In this document: one piece after another, positions 43,462 to 54,800 of the stretch
How the letters are laid out: each line of letters begins with the position of its first letter
Position numbering within the stretch: the first letter of the stretch is position 1
The notes under the pieces: model-generated
Seen by the model: the letters and a program-made list of their open reading frames with translations, nothing else
What the model was told of the DNA's origin: nothing
Databases searched by the model: none
Source of the DNA: Salvia splendens
Lineage: Eukaryota > Streptophyta > Magnoliopsida > Lamiales > Lamiaceae
Direction: 5' to 3'
DNA length: 64,000 nt
Assembly (NCBI RefSeq): GCF_004379255.2
Contig: NC_056052.1
Location: 7,812,001 to 7,876,000 of the forward strand
Translations under genes and position numbers: made by a program

Positions 43462-43842
43462 TTTTATTTATTAATTAAGTTAATTACGTTAGTTTTGCTT
43501 TATTTAAGGACTATTAGTATTTTTATTATTTATTTTTCGCATGAGTCGAGTCGGGTTTTCTTTGTTGATTCTTTCCCGATGGATATAGGATTAGGTCGAA
43601 TCAACCCTAGGGTCCGTAGTTTATAAATAGGGCTTTTGTTCACACATTATGCATCAATAAAAATACAGTTGCCCAAACCTATCGTTGTTTTCTTGTGACA
43701 CAAGTTTTCGAGCCTGATTGCCTGACGGGGAAGAACTCCCGCACACAATCCGCTCGCTAGTCGTCGATCCCAAAGCCGGTGGCCGGCCGATCGATCTTCG
43801 CCGAGAAAGAACTCGGAACGGTTAAGGGAAAGGCCCTTAACA
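43302..43842 (+). repeat. 3' LTR of the chromovirus (541 bp)
   Basis: About three substitutions against the 5' LTR (for example GGTGGCCGG against GGTCGCCGG). Its first 160 bp are coding. Confidence 0.92.
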
Positions 43843-43847
43843 TGTTA

Positions 43848-44380
43848 CTACTCAAATGGAAGATGAGTAGTATTAGTCAGATCAATTTTGACATTTTATC
43901 CACAATTTTTGCTACGAAGGAATTAAAAATCCAAATCCAAATTGATATCAAAGGTATTTTAATTATCTTATATCCAACTGAATATCACTATGGATGTGGA
44001 TTTTGAACAAAATATTCCTCCCTAACAACTGACATTACCTAGGACATGAAAGCTCAATGGCCTCAATTACAAACGATGACTCTTCACGAGTTTCGTTCAA
44101 ATTCAACGAGAAACTAAACGTTCGACCTTGACATAGGTCCGTCGCCGGCTGCTCCAGCTTCCCGTTTATCCCTTCTCAAGAGCAACGCTACTAGTCCTAT
44201 CATCTCGACTTCTGTTTGAAACTGCAAACGTTTTAGGTGCCGGATGTTGAACTCGTAGTCTTGCTGCACTGCACACATCCAGATGATCATCAAGATGGTT
44301 ATGCTATCGTCGTTTTTTAAGTATGGTGGTTGCATACGAGGAAGAAAGAGATACGAGGGCCATGACGAGGTACCGTATGA
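43848..44380. other. Host flank with one short unexplained reading frame
   Basis: A 73-codon frame on the minus strand (44335-44114; QFQTEVEMIGLVALLLRRDK, RREAGAAGDGPMSRSNV-like end) looks protein-like in its last half. I do not recognise it. It may be the remnant of a host exon left between two LTR insertions. Confidence 0.25.
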
Positions 44381-44385
44381 TTTGT

Positions 44386-46909
44386 TGTAGCACCCCGGAA
44401 AATTGTGACTTTTTTTTATTATTTTTATTTGATGGCTTATTTTATTTTAATTAATGTGGTTGTTGAATTTGGAATATCTTTCATGTAATTTAATTTCTAT
44501 GTGTTTGAGTTAGCGATGCGAGTATTAGTTGTTGTGAGTTATGCGAGTTAATGTGATTAAGCTTCCAATGTGTGAATTAACTTAAATGGGATAATGCATA
44601 ATCATTCTAGCCATTTTATTTGAAATTTTCGGCCCTCCTATTTATTGGAAATAATACTTTCTTTCTTGGATTTAATTAATTGCTTTGGGATATTTATCTA
44701 AATTAAATCCAAACCAAATTATCCATATGCTATTTTACATGATTTTCGACCCCTTGGCCATCCCTTGAGATTTTCGAAATCTCCTATTAATTAGGAGAGG
44801 GAATTATTTTTATAGATTTAATTGGTATCTTGTTTATCTATTTCCTTGAATTAAAGTCCAATTAAATCTTACAATATCTTGCCAAATCTCTCCATATCCT
44901 ATGTTAATTAGGATTTGATTCTTTCTTTCCCTAAAACCTCATAATTTTCGCCCATATGCCTTTCAATTACTTGTGGATTAATTTATTTGTTACCTATTTT
45001 GTGGGAGTCTTTTCCTACAATAAATTACCAAATTTAAATCTTATTCCTATTTGATTTGAGGATTAAGTATTTTTCCTTGATTTTTCCCATTATACACGCC
45101 CCTTTTTATTTCCCCACTTGGAGATGCTTGAATTATTTTGTTACCTTATTTATGAGATACTCAATATCTTTTTACCTATTTTGTGAGTATCTTTCTCTCC
45201 AAGTAAATACCAAATAAATATCTATGCTAATTAAATAGCAATTTTCGAAAATTACTCCCCCACATACTACACGCCTATTTTCCCTTTAATGGTGGGATTT
45301 ATTCATTGACCTCTATTTTATTCTTCCACAATTTTAATTGCTTTATTGTGGGATTTATCCTAGACTATAAATTAAAAGAACCCTAACCCTAGCCCTCATA
45401 TTTTTGCCTCCATCTTCTCTCCATACCACACGTCTCTCTCTTCCTCTCCTTCTCTACCAATCCTTCACCAATTCTTTGTTCTTGCATCATTGTGGAGTTG
45501 GAAATTCAAGATTCATCGAAGAATCGCATCATTCGTCATTCCTACCGATAGTTTTTCAAGAGAAAGGTATACTTTGATTCATCTTTCTCCTTCTTACCAT
45601 TGAATCCATGTTTCTTGGTCCCCTCATGCATATAGTGAGTGTAGAAATCGTAGATCTAAAAATTAATCGGTTGGGAAGGATGTTTTCATGAGAAAGTATG
45701 TGTATGTGCGTGTATGTATGTGTGTGTGTGAGTTTGTGGATGATTCATTGGTGAATGCTATGTGTAAATAGGAGAACATGGTTGTGATGTCGTTTTTGAA
45801 GCGGGAATATGTGTTGAAAGCATGAATATGTATGCCAAAGGGTTCGTATCGTTTATGATGGTGAATGTTGGGGTAGGCAATATGAGAAAACGATGAAAGG
45901 AACGATAGGGCATGCATGAGTAATGTGTTGATAGAAAACTGATTGTGTTGTATTATGTGGTTATGATGTTGATAAGGGTTGTTGTGCGTACGTGGGTACG
46001 AAGAGCAAGGATTTCAATAAAGTTGTGAACCGTGTTTGTAAGCAATCGAGGTGGGCTTTCTTTTACTAAACTCTTTTACGTTTCAAAATTATGATATTGG
46101 AGATATAAGGGTGGTTTAAAGTGTTATGTCATGTCATGATTGTTTTGATGTTGAGATTGTTGCCTAGTTCGTTTGAGTTTGCTCCGTTAGGCTATAGGGC
46201 TATGTGTGAAACGAATTCGGGTCTGAGTAGGGCCGCAAACCCTATCAGGTTGTGTACACAGGTGGGATTGGGAGCCGTCCTTGCTAGTCGGCCGGTCTCA
46301 TGGGCGAATAGTGTGGCCACACTTTCATCGCATTATGGTAAGAGGATGTGATTGATTGATTGTGGAGAAAGTGGGGAGATTGTTTTGACTGGCCAGTCTA
46401 CGAAAATGTTTTGTGATACTCGATGATATTCTTTTCTAAAATGTTAAAACTCGAGTTCACTATGGTATGGATGACATAAATTTTATCAAATATTTTGGCG
46501 TGTGTCCACTGAGTAAGTCAAGTACTCAGCCCTGCATATGTTTTCTTTATGTGCAGGTTGAGCGGTGATGTTGAGGCGGATGTTGAGTCGAGCCTTAAGA
46601 AATTCCGGATGCGTCGTATCTTCATACATTGGCGTCTCCCTATGACTCTCTAGACACCTTTATTCAACTGCCTTGTTTCGAATCGTTCTTGATAAAGTCA
46701 TTCGTTATGCTCTACACTACTTTATGACATTAATTACCTTGAGATATTAACCAGCTGCTTAATTGTTTAATTGATTAAAACTTTTCTTTTGAAGCTTTGT
46801 TTAAGATGTTGTCTTTCATTTTTTTCCCCTTCTTCTTCCCCGCTCCTTAGTCCCTTCCCTAGTCACGATTTCCCCGTCTTTACTATCCTTAGTAAGGGCG
46901 GTCGTGACA
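44386..46909 (+). mobile_element. Solo LTR, 2.5 kb
   Basis: Starts TGTAGCACCCCGGAAAATT, ends AAGGGCGGTCGTGACA, flanked by the perfect duplication TTTGT (44381-44385 and 46910-46914). No internal element sequence, primer site or polypurine tract is present, so it most likely arose by recombination between the two LTRs of a full element. A relative lies in reverse at 61898-63957. It is mostly AT-rich, with a (TG)n-like tract near 45690-45735. Confidence 0.8.
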
Positions 46910-46914
46910 TTTGT

Positions 46915-47094
46915 TGAGGGCGCAAGACCTATACAAGTGCACCCAGCATACAAGGAGTAAGATAGAAATAAGAAACGCGCAGCTGAGTCTGATAACGACA
47001 GCAACAGCTAGATGATGACGACGGTGGCCGATAATCTTTGGATACGAAGTTGTTTCTGAAAGAAAAAGATATATGAGAACACAAACCAAGATAT
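46915..47094. other. Short host flank, nothing recognised
   Basis: No coding signal or repeat termini. Confidence 0.4.
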
Positions 47095-48281
47095 TGTTGG
47101 AATCGTGCTTGGTCAAATAACTTTGACTAATAATAAATGTTACAAGACATTTAATTTTGTGAAATTAAATGCAATAGCGTCGATCTACGTTCCGAGTAGA
47201 TGACCGTAGTATATTCATTTTCTCAAATCCGATTCCCGGTGAGTGAGAAATAATATATTAAAGTTGGTCACAATAAAGCTAAAAATGAGCTATGAGAAAA
47301 ACTAAGGGAGTAATTAACTAAGTGTTAATTATCCCACATCGGGGATGATAAACTTCTTTGATGAAGTATATAATAAGATGAATTATTATGTGTAATAATT
47401 ATCGTGGAACAAGACGGGTGACAGAGCCCACACGAGCGCGCCGCCGCCCGCCCACGAACCGCGCACCGTGCCCCGGGTGTCGGGTGCCTTGTACCTTGTG
47501 CCTTGTGTGGTCTTTGGAGCTGGTCGTTGAGCGTGATTCAAGCCCCGCTTATTCTTTTTAGACCACCTCAAACTTGGTCTTTGGGCTGTTCTTTGGAGCT
47601 GGTCGTTGAGCGTGGTTCAAGCCCGGCTTATTCTTTTTAGACCACCCCAAATTCCACGCTATCCCCGTTGGACCTCGACGCATAACGGGAGACAAAAGGT
47701 CCACGTTGGACCCTGACGGTCCATGGTTGTATCCCGTCGTGTAGCATGTCCAGGTGCGTCGTGTCTCTTCAGCTCCCAATAGCTAGTGCACCAGTCAATA
47801 ACCCCCGACGGTTACAGTCAAGCCATCATGGCACACATAATGGCTGTTGACTCCATCAATGCCCCAGCGGGTGGACTTGGCCTATAAATAGGCATGCATC
47901 CATTGCATTCCACACAGAACAAACACAAGCATTGTTGCATACACGCTCTCTCCCTCTCTGCATAATCTTCCCGTCGAAGCTCTGCCCCCGCCTTACTCCC
48001 GTTCATCGGAGCTCTGCTGCTAGCGGTGCTGCTACTTCAGAAACGAAGTCGTTTTATCTTTGGGGACGACACGCCAAACCGAGAGCACTAACGGGGCGTA
48101 TCTCGTATTGTGGAAAGAGGACTCCTAGACTCGGCTTACTGCTTTCCACAGACTTTTCCGTGTAATTTTGTTTTCAGTTGTTTCCGTGTAATTTCCTTAT
48201 TTTTATTTCCGTGTATTTTTCTCCCGGCAAGTTTGTATCTCAAATGATTTTGGGACAACGTGCTTCTCTTTGCTGGCGTAA
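47095..48281 (+). mobile_element. LTR-like fragment (possibly Copia), cut by a Harbinger element
   Basis: Begins TGTTGGAATCGTGCTTGG, the usual form of a Copia LTR start, contains CCCACATCGGGG, a TATA-like GGCCTATAAATAGGC near 47880, and then CT-rich leader-like sequence. No matching end or target duplication was found, so it may be a partial LTR. Harbinger element B sits at its right side, and the sequence beyond 50210 could be its continuation. Confidence 0.4.
47511..47651 (+). repeat. Direct duplication inside the LTR-like fragment
   Basis: Units of about 62 bp starting TCTTTGGAGCTGGTCGTTGA at 47511 and TTCTTTGGAGCTGG at 47589, spaced 79 bp apart and differing at a few bases. Confidence 0.75.
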
Positions 48282-48500
48282 TAAAAGCATCAGCAATGGC
48301 GGACGTCCACGCGGAATTCCCACCGGCGTGCGGGAATTCCGTGGCGGACGACCGCCATTGTGCGTCCCTTCCACAGATACGGAATTTTGCGAAGGAATTC
48401 GCAGTTCCGCCGCGTTCCGCGGAATTCCGTGCGGACGTCCTCCATTGCATTGACGCCCGCGGAATTCCCGTTTAATGCATTAAATGTTTTTTTTGGTTCC

Positions 48501-48508
48501 TATATATA
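48501..48508 (+). promoter_or_regulatory. TATA box of the Harbinger B transposase
   Basis: TATATATA about 80 bp before the ATG at 48589. Confidence 0.45.
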
Positions 48509-48588
48509 CATCCCGTTGAACTTCATTTCATTCGTACCACTTGTATTAAAAAGTTTCTCTGTCTCTAAATTTCTTTTATATATCCGTA

Positions 48589-49841
48589 ATGGCCGGTAGT
48601 GGTAGTGGTAGTGGTAGTGGTAGTGGTAGTGGTGGGCATTATGAACACATGATGCGGATGATATACGCACGTGTGCGGGAGGCCGCAGAGAGGGATGAAC
48701 AAGCGGCCTCTGCGCCGGCAGTGCCTCGACCCATCCATCGTTGCACTATAGTGCCCCGGGATCACCTCGCTGCCCACAGGCGGTTGTACGAGGATTACTT
48801 TGCGCCGGAGCCACGGTTTGGAGAGAACCTATTTCGGCGTCAGTTTAGGATGCATCGGCAGCTCTTTATGCGTATCGTGGGCGCTTTGGAGCGTCGATAC
48901 AGGTATTTTAGGGTGCGGGAGGATGAGGCTGGTAAACCCGGCCACATGCCAATTCAGAAGTGCACTGTCGCAATTATGCAGTTGGCATACGGAGGTTCGA
49001 CGGACATGTTCGACGAGTACCTCCACATCGGCGAGACGACTGCGCGCGACTGCCTGAAGTATTTTTGTCAGGGCGTTAGAGAGATATTCGGGGATAGGTA
49101 TCTTCGGAAGCCTACCCCCGAAGATTGTCAGGCTCTGCTGGATATGCACGGGAATCAGCACGGGTTTGCGGGGATGTTGGGCAGCATAGATTGTATGCAC
49201 TGGGAATGGAGGAACTGCCCTGCTGCTTGGAAAGGGATGTACACTACTGGTTTTAAGGCCAAGAATCCCACGATGATCTTTGAAGCGGTAGCTACTACCG
49301 GCTGTGGATTTGACATGCCTTTGGAGTAGCCGGGTCGAACAACGACATCAACGTCCTCCAGTCGTCGCCCCTTTTCAACGACCAGTGCATGGGCGTTGGT
49401 CCGACCGTCAACTTCGTCGCCAACGGCAACCAGCACAACATGGGCTATTATTTGGCGGATGGGATATACCCTATGTGGCCCGTCTTTGTGAAGACGATCA
49501 GGTGCCCAGCAGATGAAAAGAAGATATATTTTGCGGGTCGCTAGGAGGCAGCGCGCAAGGATGTGGAGCGGGCATTCTGGGTGCTACAGGCTCGATGGGC
49601 GGCAGTGAAGCGTCCAGCACGGCTGTAGTATGTTGACAGCATCGCCGACATCATGTACGCATGTATTATCATGCACAACATGATTGTCGAAGATGAAGGT
49701 CCAGCACTGACTGATTGGACCAACGATGACGCAGATGCTGCGGGTTCAAGCCACGGCGTGGCCACTGGCAATGTCCGCATGGGGATACCCCACGACGATG
49801 TCGAGCGAGTCTGTGCATTCGCCGACATGCGCCAAAAATAA
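48589..49841 (+). pseudogene. Harbinger-type transposase, family B
   Basis: The first 246 codons are open. The start MAGSGSGSGSG is made by a GGTAGT microsatellite. Then come FRRQFRMHRQLFMRIV, FDEYLHIGETTARDCLKYF and the first catalytic region GSIDCMHWEWRNCP. A 1-bp deletion near 49285 and TGG to TGA near 49310 end the frame. In the other frame it continues through GSNNDINVLQSSPLF (second Asp), NMGYYLADGIYPMWPVF and RKDVERAFWVLQARW (Glu), with TAG stops at about 49542 and 49627. It is a decayed copy, related to but clearly distinct from family A. Confidence 0.85.
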
Positions 49842-50316
49842 GCCCATGTTCGACTCTAGAACGATATTATTGAAGAAGTATGGCAGCGGAGGCGTCGTCG
49901 TTGATGTGGGGGTGGGCATTATTGAAATGTATTTTTTAATTTGGTGAAATGTACTTTTCTTTTTTTTATTAATGGAATTTTTTCCCTATTTGTGTCGACT
50001 ATTTAATTCCGTAAATTTCTTACTTACGGAAATGGTTTAATCCGTGAATTTGTGAATTTTTTTATTGTGGGAATTCCTTCGGGAATTCCTCGGGGAATTC
50101 CGTTTGACGTGGCAGTGCAGTGAGAAGTTCGTATGACGTGGCAGGAGGTGTTTTTGGGAATTCCGCGGGGAATTCCGCCGGGAATTCCGCACCACTGCTG
50201 ATGCTCTAATGGTGCAGCTGTCTCTGTTTATTTGCACAAGAGTCCGTGGTTGGCTGAAACGACGTCGGAGCAAAGATTTCCCTCACATGATTTTTAAATT
50301 GTGGTTATTACTAGTA

Positions 50317-50528
50317 CTCCCTTCGTCCCGGCTAAAATGACACATTTCTTGTTCGGCACAGAATTTTAGAAGTTATTGGTTAATGTGTTTAATTGGTTGT
50401 AACTATTAAAATAGAGAGAGAAAGAAAGACGAATGTTTTAATAGGAGTGACAACAAATGGTTAGGTGTATTAATTGGAGAGAGAAAGCTTCCAAAAAAAA
50501 TGTGTCATCTTAAGTGGAACAGAGGGAG
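50317..50528. mobile_element. Stowaway-like MITE
   Basis: Begins CTCCCTTCGTCCCGG, ends GGAACAGAGGGAG, with TA on each side (50315-50316 and 50529-50530). Confidence 0.65.
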
Positions 50529-50540
50529 TACAATCTAGTA

Positions 50541-50744
50541 CTCATGTTCCATGTTAATTGAGTCATTTTACTATTTTGAAAAGTTTCAAATTAATTGAGT
50601 CATTTCTATTTTTGGCAAAAGTAATCATCTCTCTTTACTTTATTCTCTCTTCATCTCTCTTACTTTATCCACCATCCGCTTAACTAAATATTCTTATTTT
50701 CCGTGTCGAAAAGAAACGCCTCAATTAACAAGGAACAGAGGGAG
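50541..50744. mobile_element. Stowaway-like MITE
   Basis: Starts CTCATGTTCCATGTTAATTG after TA (50539-50540) and ends ACAAGGAACAGAGGGAG; the right duplication reads CA instead of TA. It lies 10 bp from the previous element. Confidence 0.5.
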
Positions 50745-50835
50745 CATTGCACAATAATTGCTCACCCGGAAAAATAAAAATAGATGTCAATGATGTCATA
50801 TTTATCATCTTATATCCCTCAGTTCTTGGGCGGTA

Positions 50836-51250
50836 CTTCCTCCGTTCCGCTATAAACGAGTCACATCTTTTAGATATATAGTATTTAAAAAATTTATATT
50901 TAAAGAGTTAAATAGAAAGAAAGGGATAAAGTATGAAAGAGTAAGTGGAAGAGTGAACAAATTATAAAGTAGATCCCATAATAAAATAAGAGAGAAAAAA
51001 TATATTAATATTTTACTCCATTTGTTTCACTATAATTGAGGCGTATTCCAATTTTGGTTGTCTCATTACAAGTGACATATTTCCTTTTATAGCAAAAATG
51101 CAACACTATCACTCTTACCTTATCATCTCTACTTTTTTCTCACTCCTACTTTATTTTCTATTCATTTAACCACTAAACACCACTCCATATAACTCACTTA
51201 CAGTACTAGAATAAAAGGAGTACAAGATTTTAAGTGAGACAGTGAGTGTA
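50836..51250. mobile_element. Two further MITE-like segments, partly overlapping
   Basis: One starts TTCCTCCGTTCCGC after TA (50834-50835). A second starts CTCCATTTGTTTCAC near 51017 and ends near AAAAGGAG at 51220. The boundaries are unclear. Confidence 0.4.
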
Positions 51251-51830
51251 GTATTTTCTAACTTTAGATCTATTGGGAAAAAAATGAGTCATCTAAGATT
51301 GAAACAGAATATAGGTAAATACTTGTGGAAGCATAGATGAAAACAAGGGGCAAATGAGTAGGAATAGAGAAAACTTGGCATAAATAAACAACATATTTTC
51401 TTTCACAAGGGCAACTGTAACAAGAAGAAACAAAACAGAAACAGAAGAGAAGCAAAAGACAAAATAGGAAAATAAATCGAACCCACCATTTTTGGTTCAG
51501 GCTGGCTCCTATAGGACAACATCTATTCATACACTCTCATCATATCTTTTGCCTGTTACGTTTCGCTTTCTCGCGCGTAACCAAACATATACACAAAAAG
51601 GATCTCCCCTCTTCCAGGTACACTACTGCCCGGAGACAACTTTGTAGGAAAAACAGCTTGATGGAAGACACAATCCAGATCAGCCTGCAACGGGATTGCC
51701 TCCCCCCTCTGTTCTGCCCTCGTAGCTCAACAGATGCCATAGCTAACCCCTCCCAGTTAGAGGTGTTATCCAACCGTTTTAATAGTTCTTCAACCCATTA
51801 ACTACTGTTTTACTTGCAGATATAACTATT
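51251..51830 (-). other. Probable 3' UTR of the BIN2-type kinase gene
   Basis: No gene of its own. The sequence is compatible with a 3' UTR downstream of the stop at 51831-51833. Confidence 0.4.
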
Positions 51831-54800
51831 TTACGTCATTCCCTCATAGGATGCAAAGAACTGTAGGCCCATTTGTCTTTTCACGTGGTCGGGTATCAGT
51901 TTGCTGATGAGATCTGGAGATGCACCAGATAACTATACACAGGGAAGAAGACAGTAAAGTTTAATACGATAACTGGGACTAATCAAGATATTATAGCACT
52001 GTTCAATATAGGAAGCAACTCTATTCACCATTAATAACCAAACATGCAGAAGATTTAACTTCATTCTGCTTAACTAGCCTTCAGATTTTCACTAGTATTG
52101 TGCAGATGTAGGTTTCTCTAAGGGGGTCCAAATTGAGCACCACCCTTGAAATTACCATCAAGAAATGCATATATTCCAAGCTTGGTTTATGTAATTTGAC
52201 TGCTGGTATGCTCCGGTTCACTTAAAGACATAGCTTGAATCGATTCTTTACTGTAAATGCAAGATAATATAATATACACACACCTCCTGTTTAAAGTTCA
52301 AGAGAGGCGGCAATGGGCGGCCATTTGGTAACCGAGCATTAGGTTCCCGTAGCTCATCAAAGAAAGGGTGGGCACATGCTTCAAGCTACAAGAAGAAGCA
52401 TCATTTTAAAGGATGTGTATACAACGGCATGCATATATATTTGGAATGCATGTAGGCAGCAACTTACATAAAATATGAAACCAAGAATCAGATGATATTT
52501 ACTTCAACCAAGACCACATCAATTTTTCCAAACAGACAGCAGAAAACATAGAAGAAACTCACCGCAGTGCATCGAAGATTTGGAGAGTATTGCAGCAACC
52601 TGGAAGTAAGATCTATTGCTTCAGGAGGCATCCTTTTTTGAAACACCTGAAGTTGGCATGGGTATGTAGCAAGTCAATAAACAAAACATATGAAAAATAT
52701 GCAATGTTTGCATCACGGCTCTCAGAAGGACACTTTCAAAACTAGAAGTCTAGAACAAAATACAGAACATAAGCAAAAATGTAACACATATACTATACAT
52801 CAGCATCTGCACCATTCCACAATACGCAAGGACAAGAATCCCACATAGCTTAGATTGTTTGACAATTGTTTTACCTTTACTCCTCTTCCCCTTTATTTTA
52901 TACATACCATTTTCAAAATTACTCTACAATGGGCTTAAATAATGTGCATGATTATGCACGTTTAGGCTTAACTAAGGGGATCTCAAATTCGGATTGCAGT
53001 AAGGGGTCTAAATTCTCGCGAAGAAACCAGATGTTGTATAACATCGTTGCACAATGCAGATCCACTTGGATTCAGCAAGATTTTCCATTATGACAATCCA
53101 AAGCAACACACTATTAAACAAACTTAGCAGTCGATACTGCAAACTAAGAAAAATACACCAGTGAGGTAAAGATATCAATGATCATTCCATCATCTTTTGA
53201 GCACAAAGATAAGTAAATACACAAAAAATTGTCAAAGATTTGACTTCACCAATAAGAGGAACTATAATGCAACTTAAGTATGTATTTAATCCATGCTACC
53301 CTCTTCCCATACTTCTCAACCTTCCCCAATTCAGGTATGCCAATTCTAGTTTACCAACTATCAGAGGGTAAAAAGCATACAGCATCATTAACAAGACAAA
53401 TAACCAAATTTAAAATGTGGAAAGTATACCTTGTGCCAAGGGTGTGCTTTAATTTGGGGAAATCTAAAATCGTTGTAGTTTGGATTCATACAACGGATTT
53501 CCTCTCGTGTTGGAGTTCCAAGTACCTAAAAGAGATATAATATAATTTACAGACAAGTTAATGCACAACATCCCCTCCAAAACAATGACTAAATTATACC
53601 TTAATGACTTCCACAAGCTGACCAACAGCATTTTCCCCAGGAAACAAAGGCTACAGATTGCAAAATATATATTATTAAGTCAGATGACCATGCTAATAGC
53701 CAGTGAGGGTTTCAAGCATGTACTTGTATGGATACCAAGATCACTCACTTGACCCAGAAGAAGCTCAGCCAGGACACAGCCAGCTGACCAGATATCAATG
53801 GAAGTAGTGTATTCAGTTGCACCAAAAATGAGTTCAGGGGCCCGATAAAATCGAGAACAGATGTATGATATGTTTGCTTCACCTCTCACCTATTTAATAA
53901 TCAAAGTTAAGCAATCATAAGTACAAAAACAAAACAATTGAGACGCAAATAACTTCAGTAAAAAAAATAGAAACTAAGAAGCTATCATCCTCATTTTATT
54001 TCCAAATCATAGGGAGCTCACAAAGATCACTTACCAGTACTTTGGCACTTCCAAAATCACAAATCTTGACCTGATGGGTGGCAGGATCAACCTACAACGA
54101 TACAGAAAACAATATCAATATTATACCATTCATTTTATTCTATTTGAAAGTGTGGAATCTATTTATCCCCACCAAAACATTTTGGGGCTTCAAGTCTCTG
54201 TGGCAAACACCAGCAACAGAATGCATGTAAGCCAACCCTCTGAAAATCTGCAGAATATATCCTAATTATCACATTGAAAACAAAGAAACCATTAAGTTGA
54301 AACTTGAAAGCACTACAGACAGAGTTACTTACTTGGTAAGTATAGAGTTTCACGTAGATGAGTGGCATTTTGTGGTTTGCATCACTATAATGCTTCAGAA
54401 CACGAAACATACTTTCTGGAACATATTCCATCACTAAATTGAGAAACAGCTCATTTTGGCTTGTAGTTGAAAAGAAACAATGCTTCAAGGAAACAACGTT
54501 CGGGTGATCCATAGTCCGCATTAGCTGCAGTTCACGATTTTTATATCTTCTGTCTTGCAATACTTTTTTTATAGCCACAGTCTCTCCAGTTTCAATGCAT
54601 TTTGCCTAAGTCAAGTAAGATATATAAAATAAGTTTCTGGAGAACCGACAACAAGACATAGGAAACTAGCACCTATAGCCTATAGATGTAAATACCTGAA
54701 AAACAATTCCAAATGAACCAGTCCCTACAACTCGCTCTGCCATGTAACTTACTGTCTGCATAGTAGAAAAAAATGAAATTAGATATAAACCAATGTTTCC

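Larger units (their letters stand above)
37887..43842 (+). mobile_element. Ty3/Gypsy chromovirus, young and nearly intact
   Basis: Two 541-bp LTRs (37887-38427 and 43302-43842) differ at about three positions, and TGTTA flanks the element (37882-37886 and 43843-43847). The primer-binding site TGGTGCTTTCATCC starts at 38430 and the polypurine tract GAGGGGGGAG (43291-43300) precedes the 3' LTR. One long frame encodes gag, protease, RT, RNase H, integrase and a chromodomain-like end. This is the most recent LTR insertion in the window and the only one with complete machinery. Confidence 0.92.
48285..50206 (+). mobile_element. PIF/Harbinger DNA transposon, family B
   Basis: Termini AAGCATCAGCAATGG and the inverted CCACTGCTGATGCTC with TAA on both sides (48282-48284 and 50207-50209). 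The 1.92 kb interior has one transposase frame. Both subterminal regions are crowded with GGAATTCC palindromes (48300-48470 and 50065-50190). Confidence 0.85.

Noticed and set aside
54159..54578. Long ORF in the kinase gene reading past exon 4
   Set aside because: After TYQ it runs into intron sequence; the GTAAGT donor and the next exon (IFRGLAYMH) restore the kinase.
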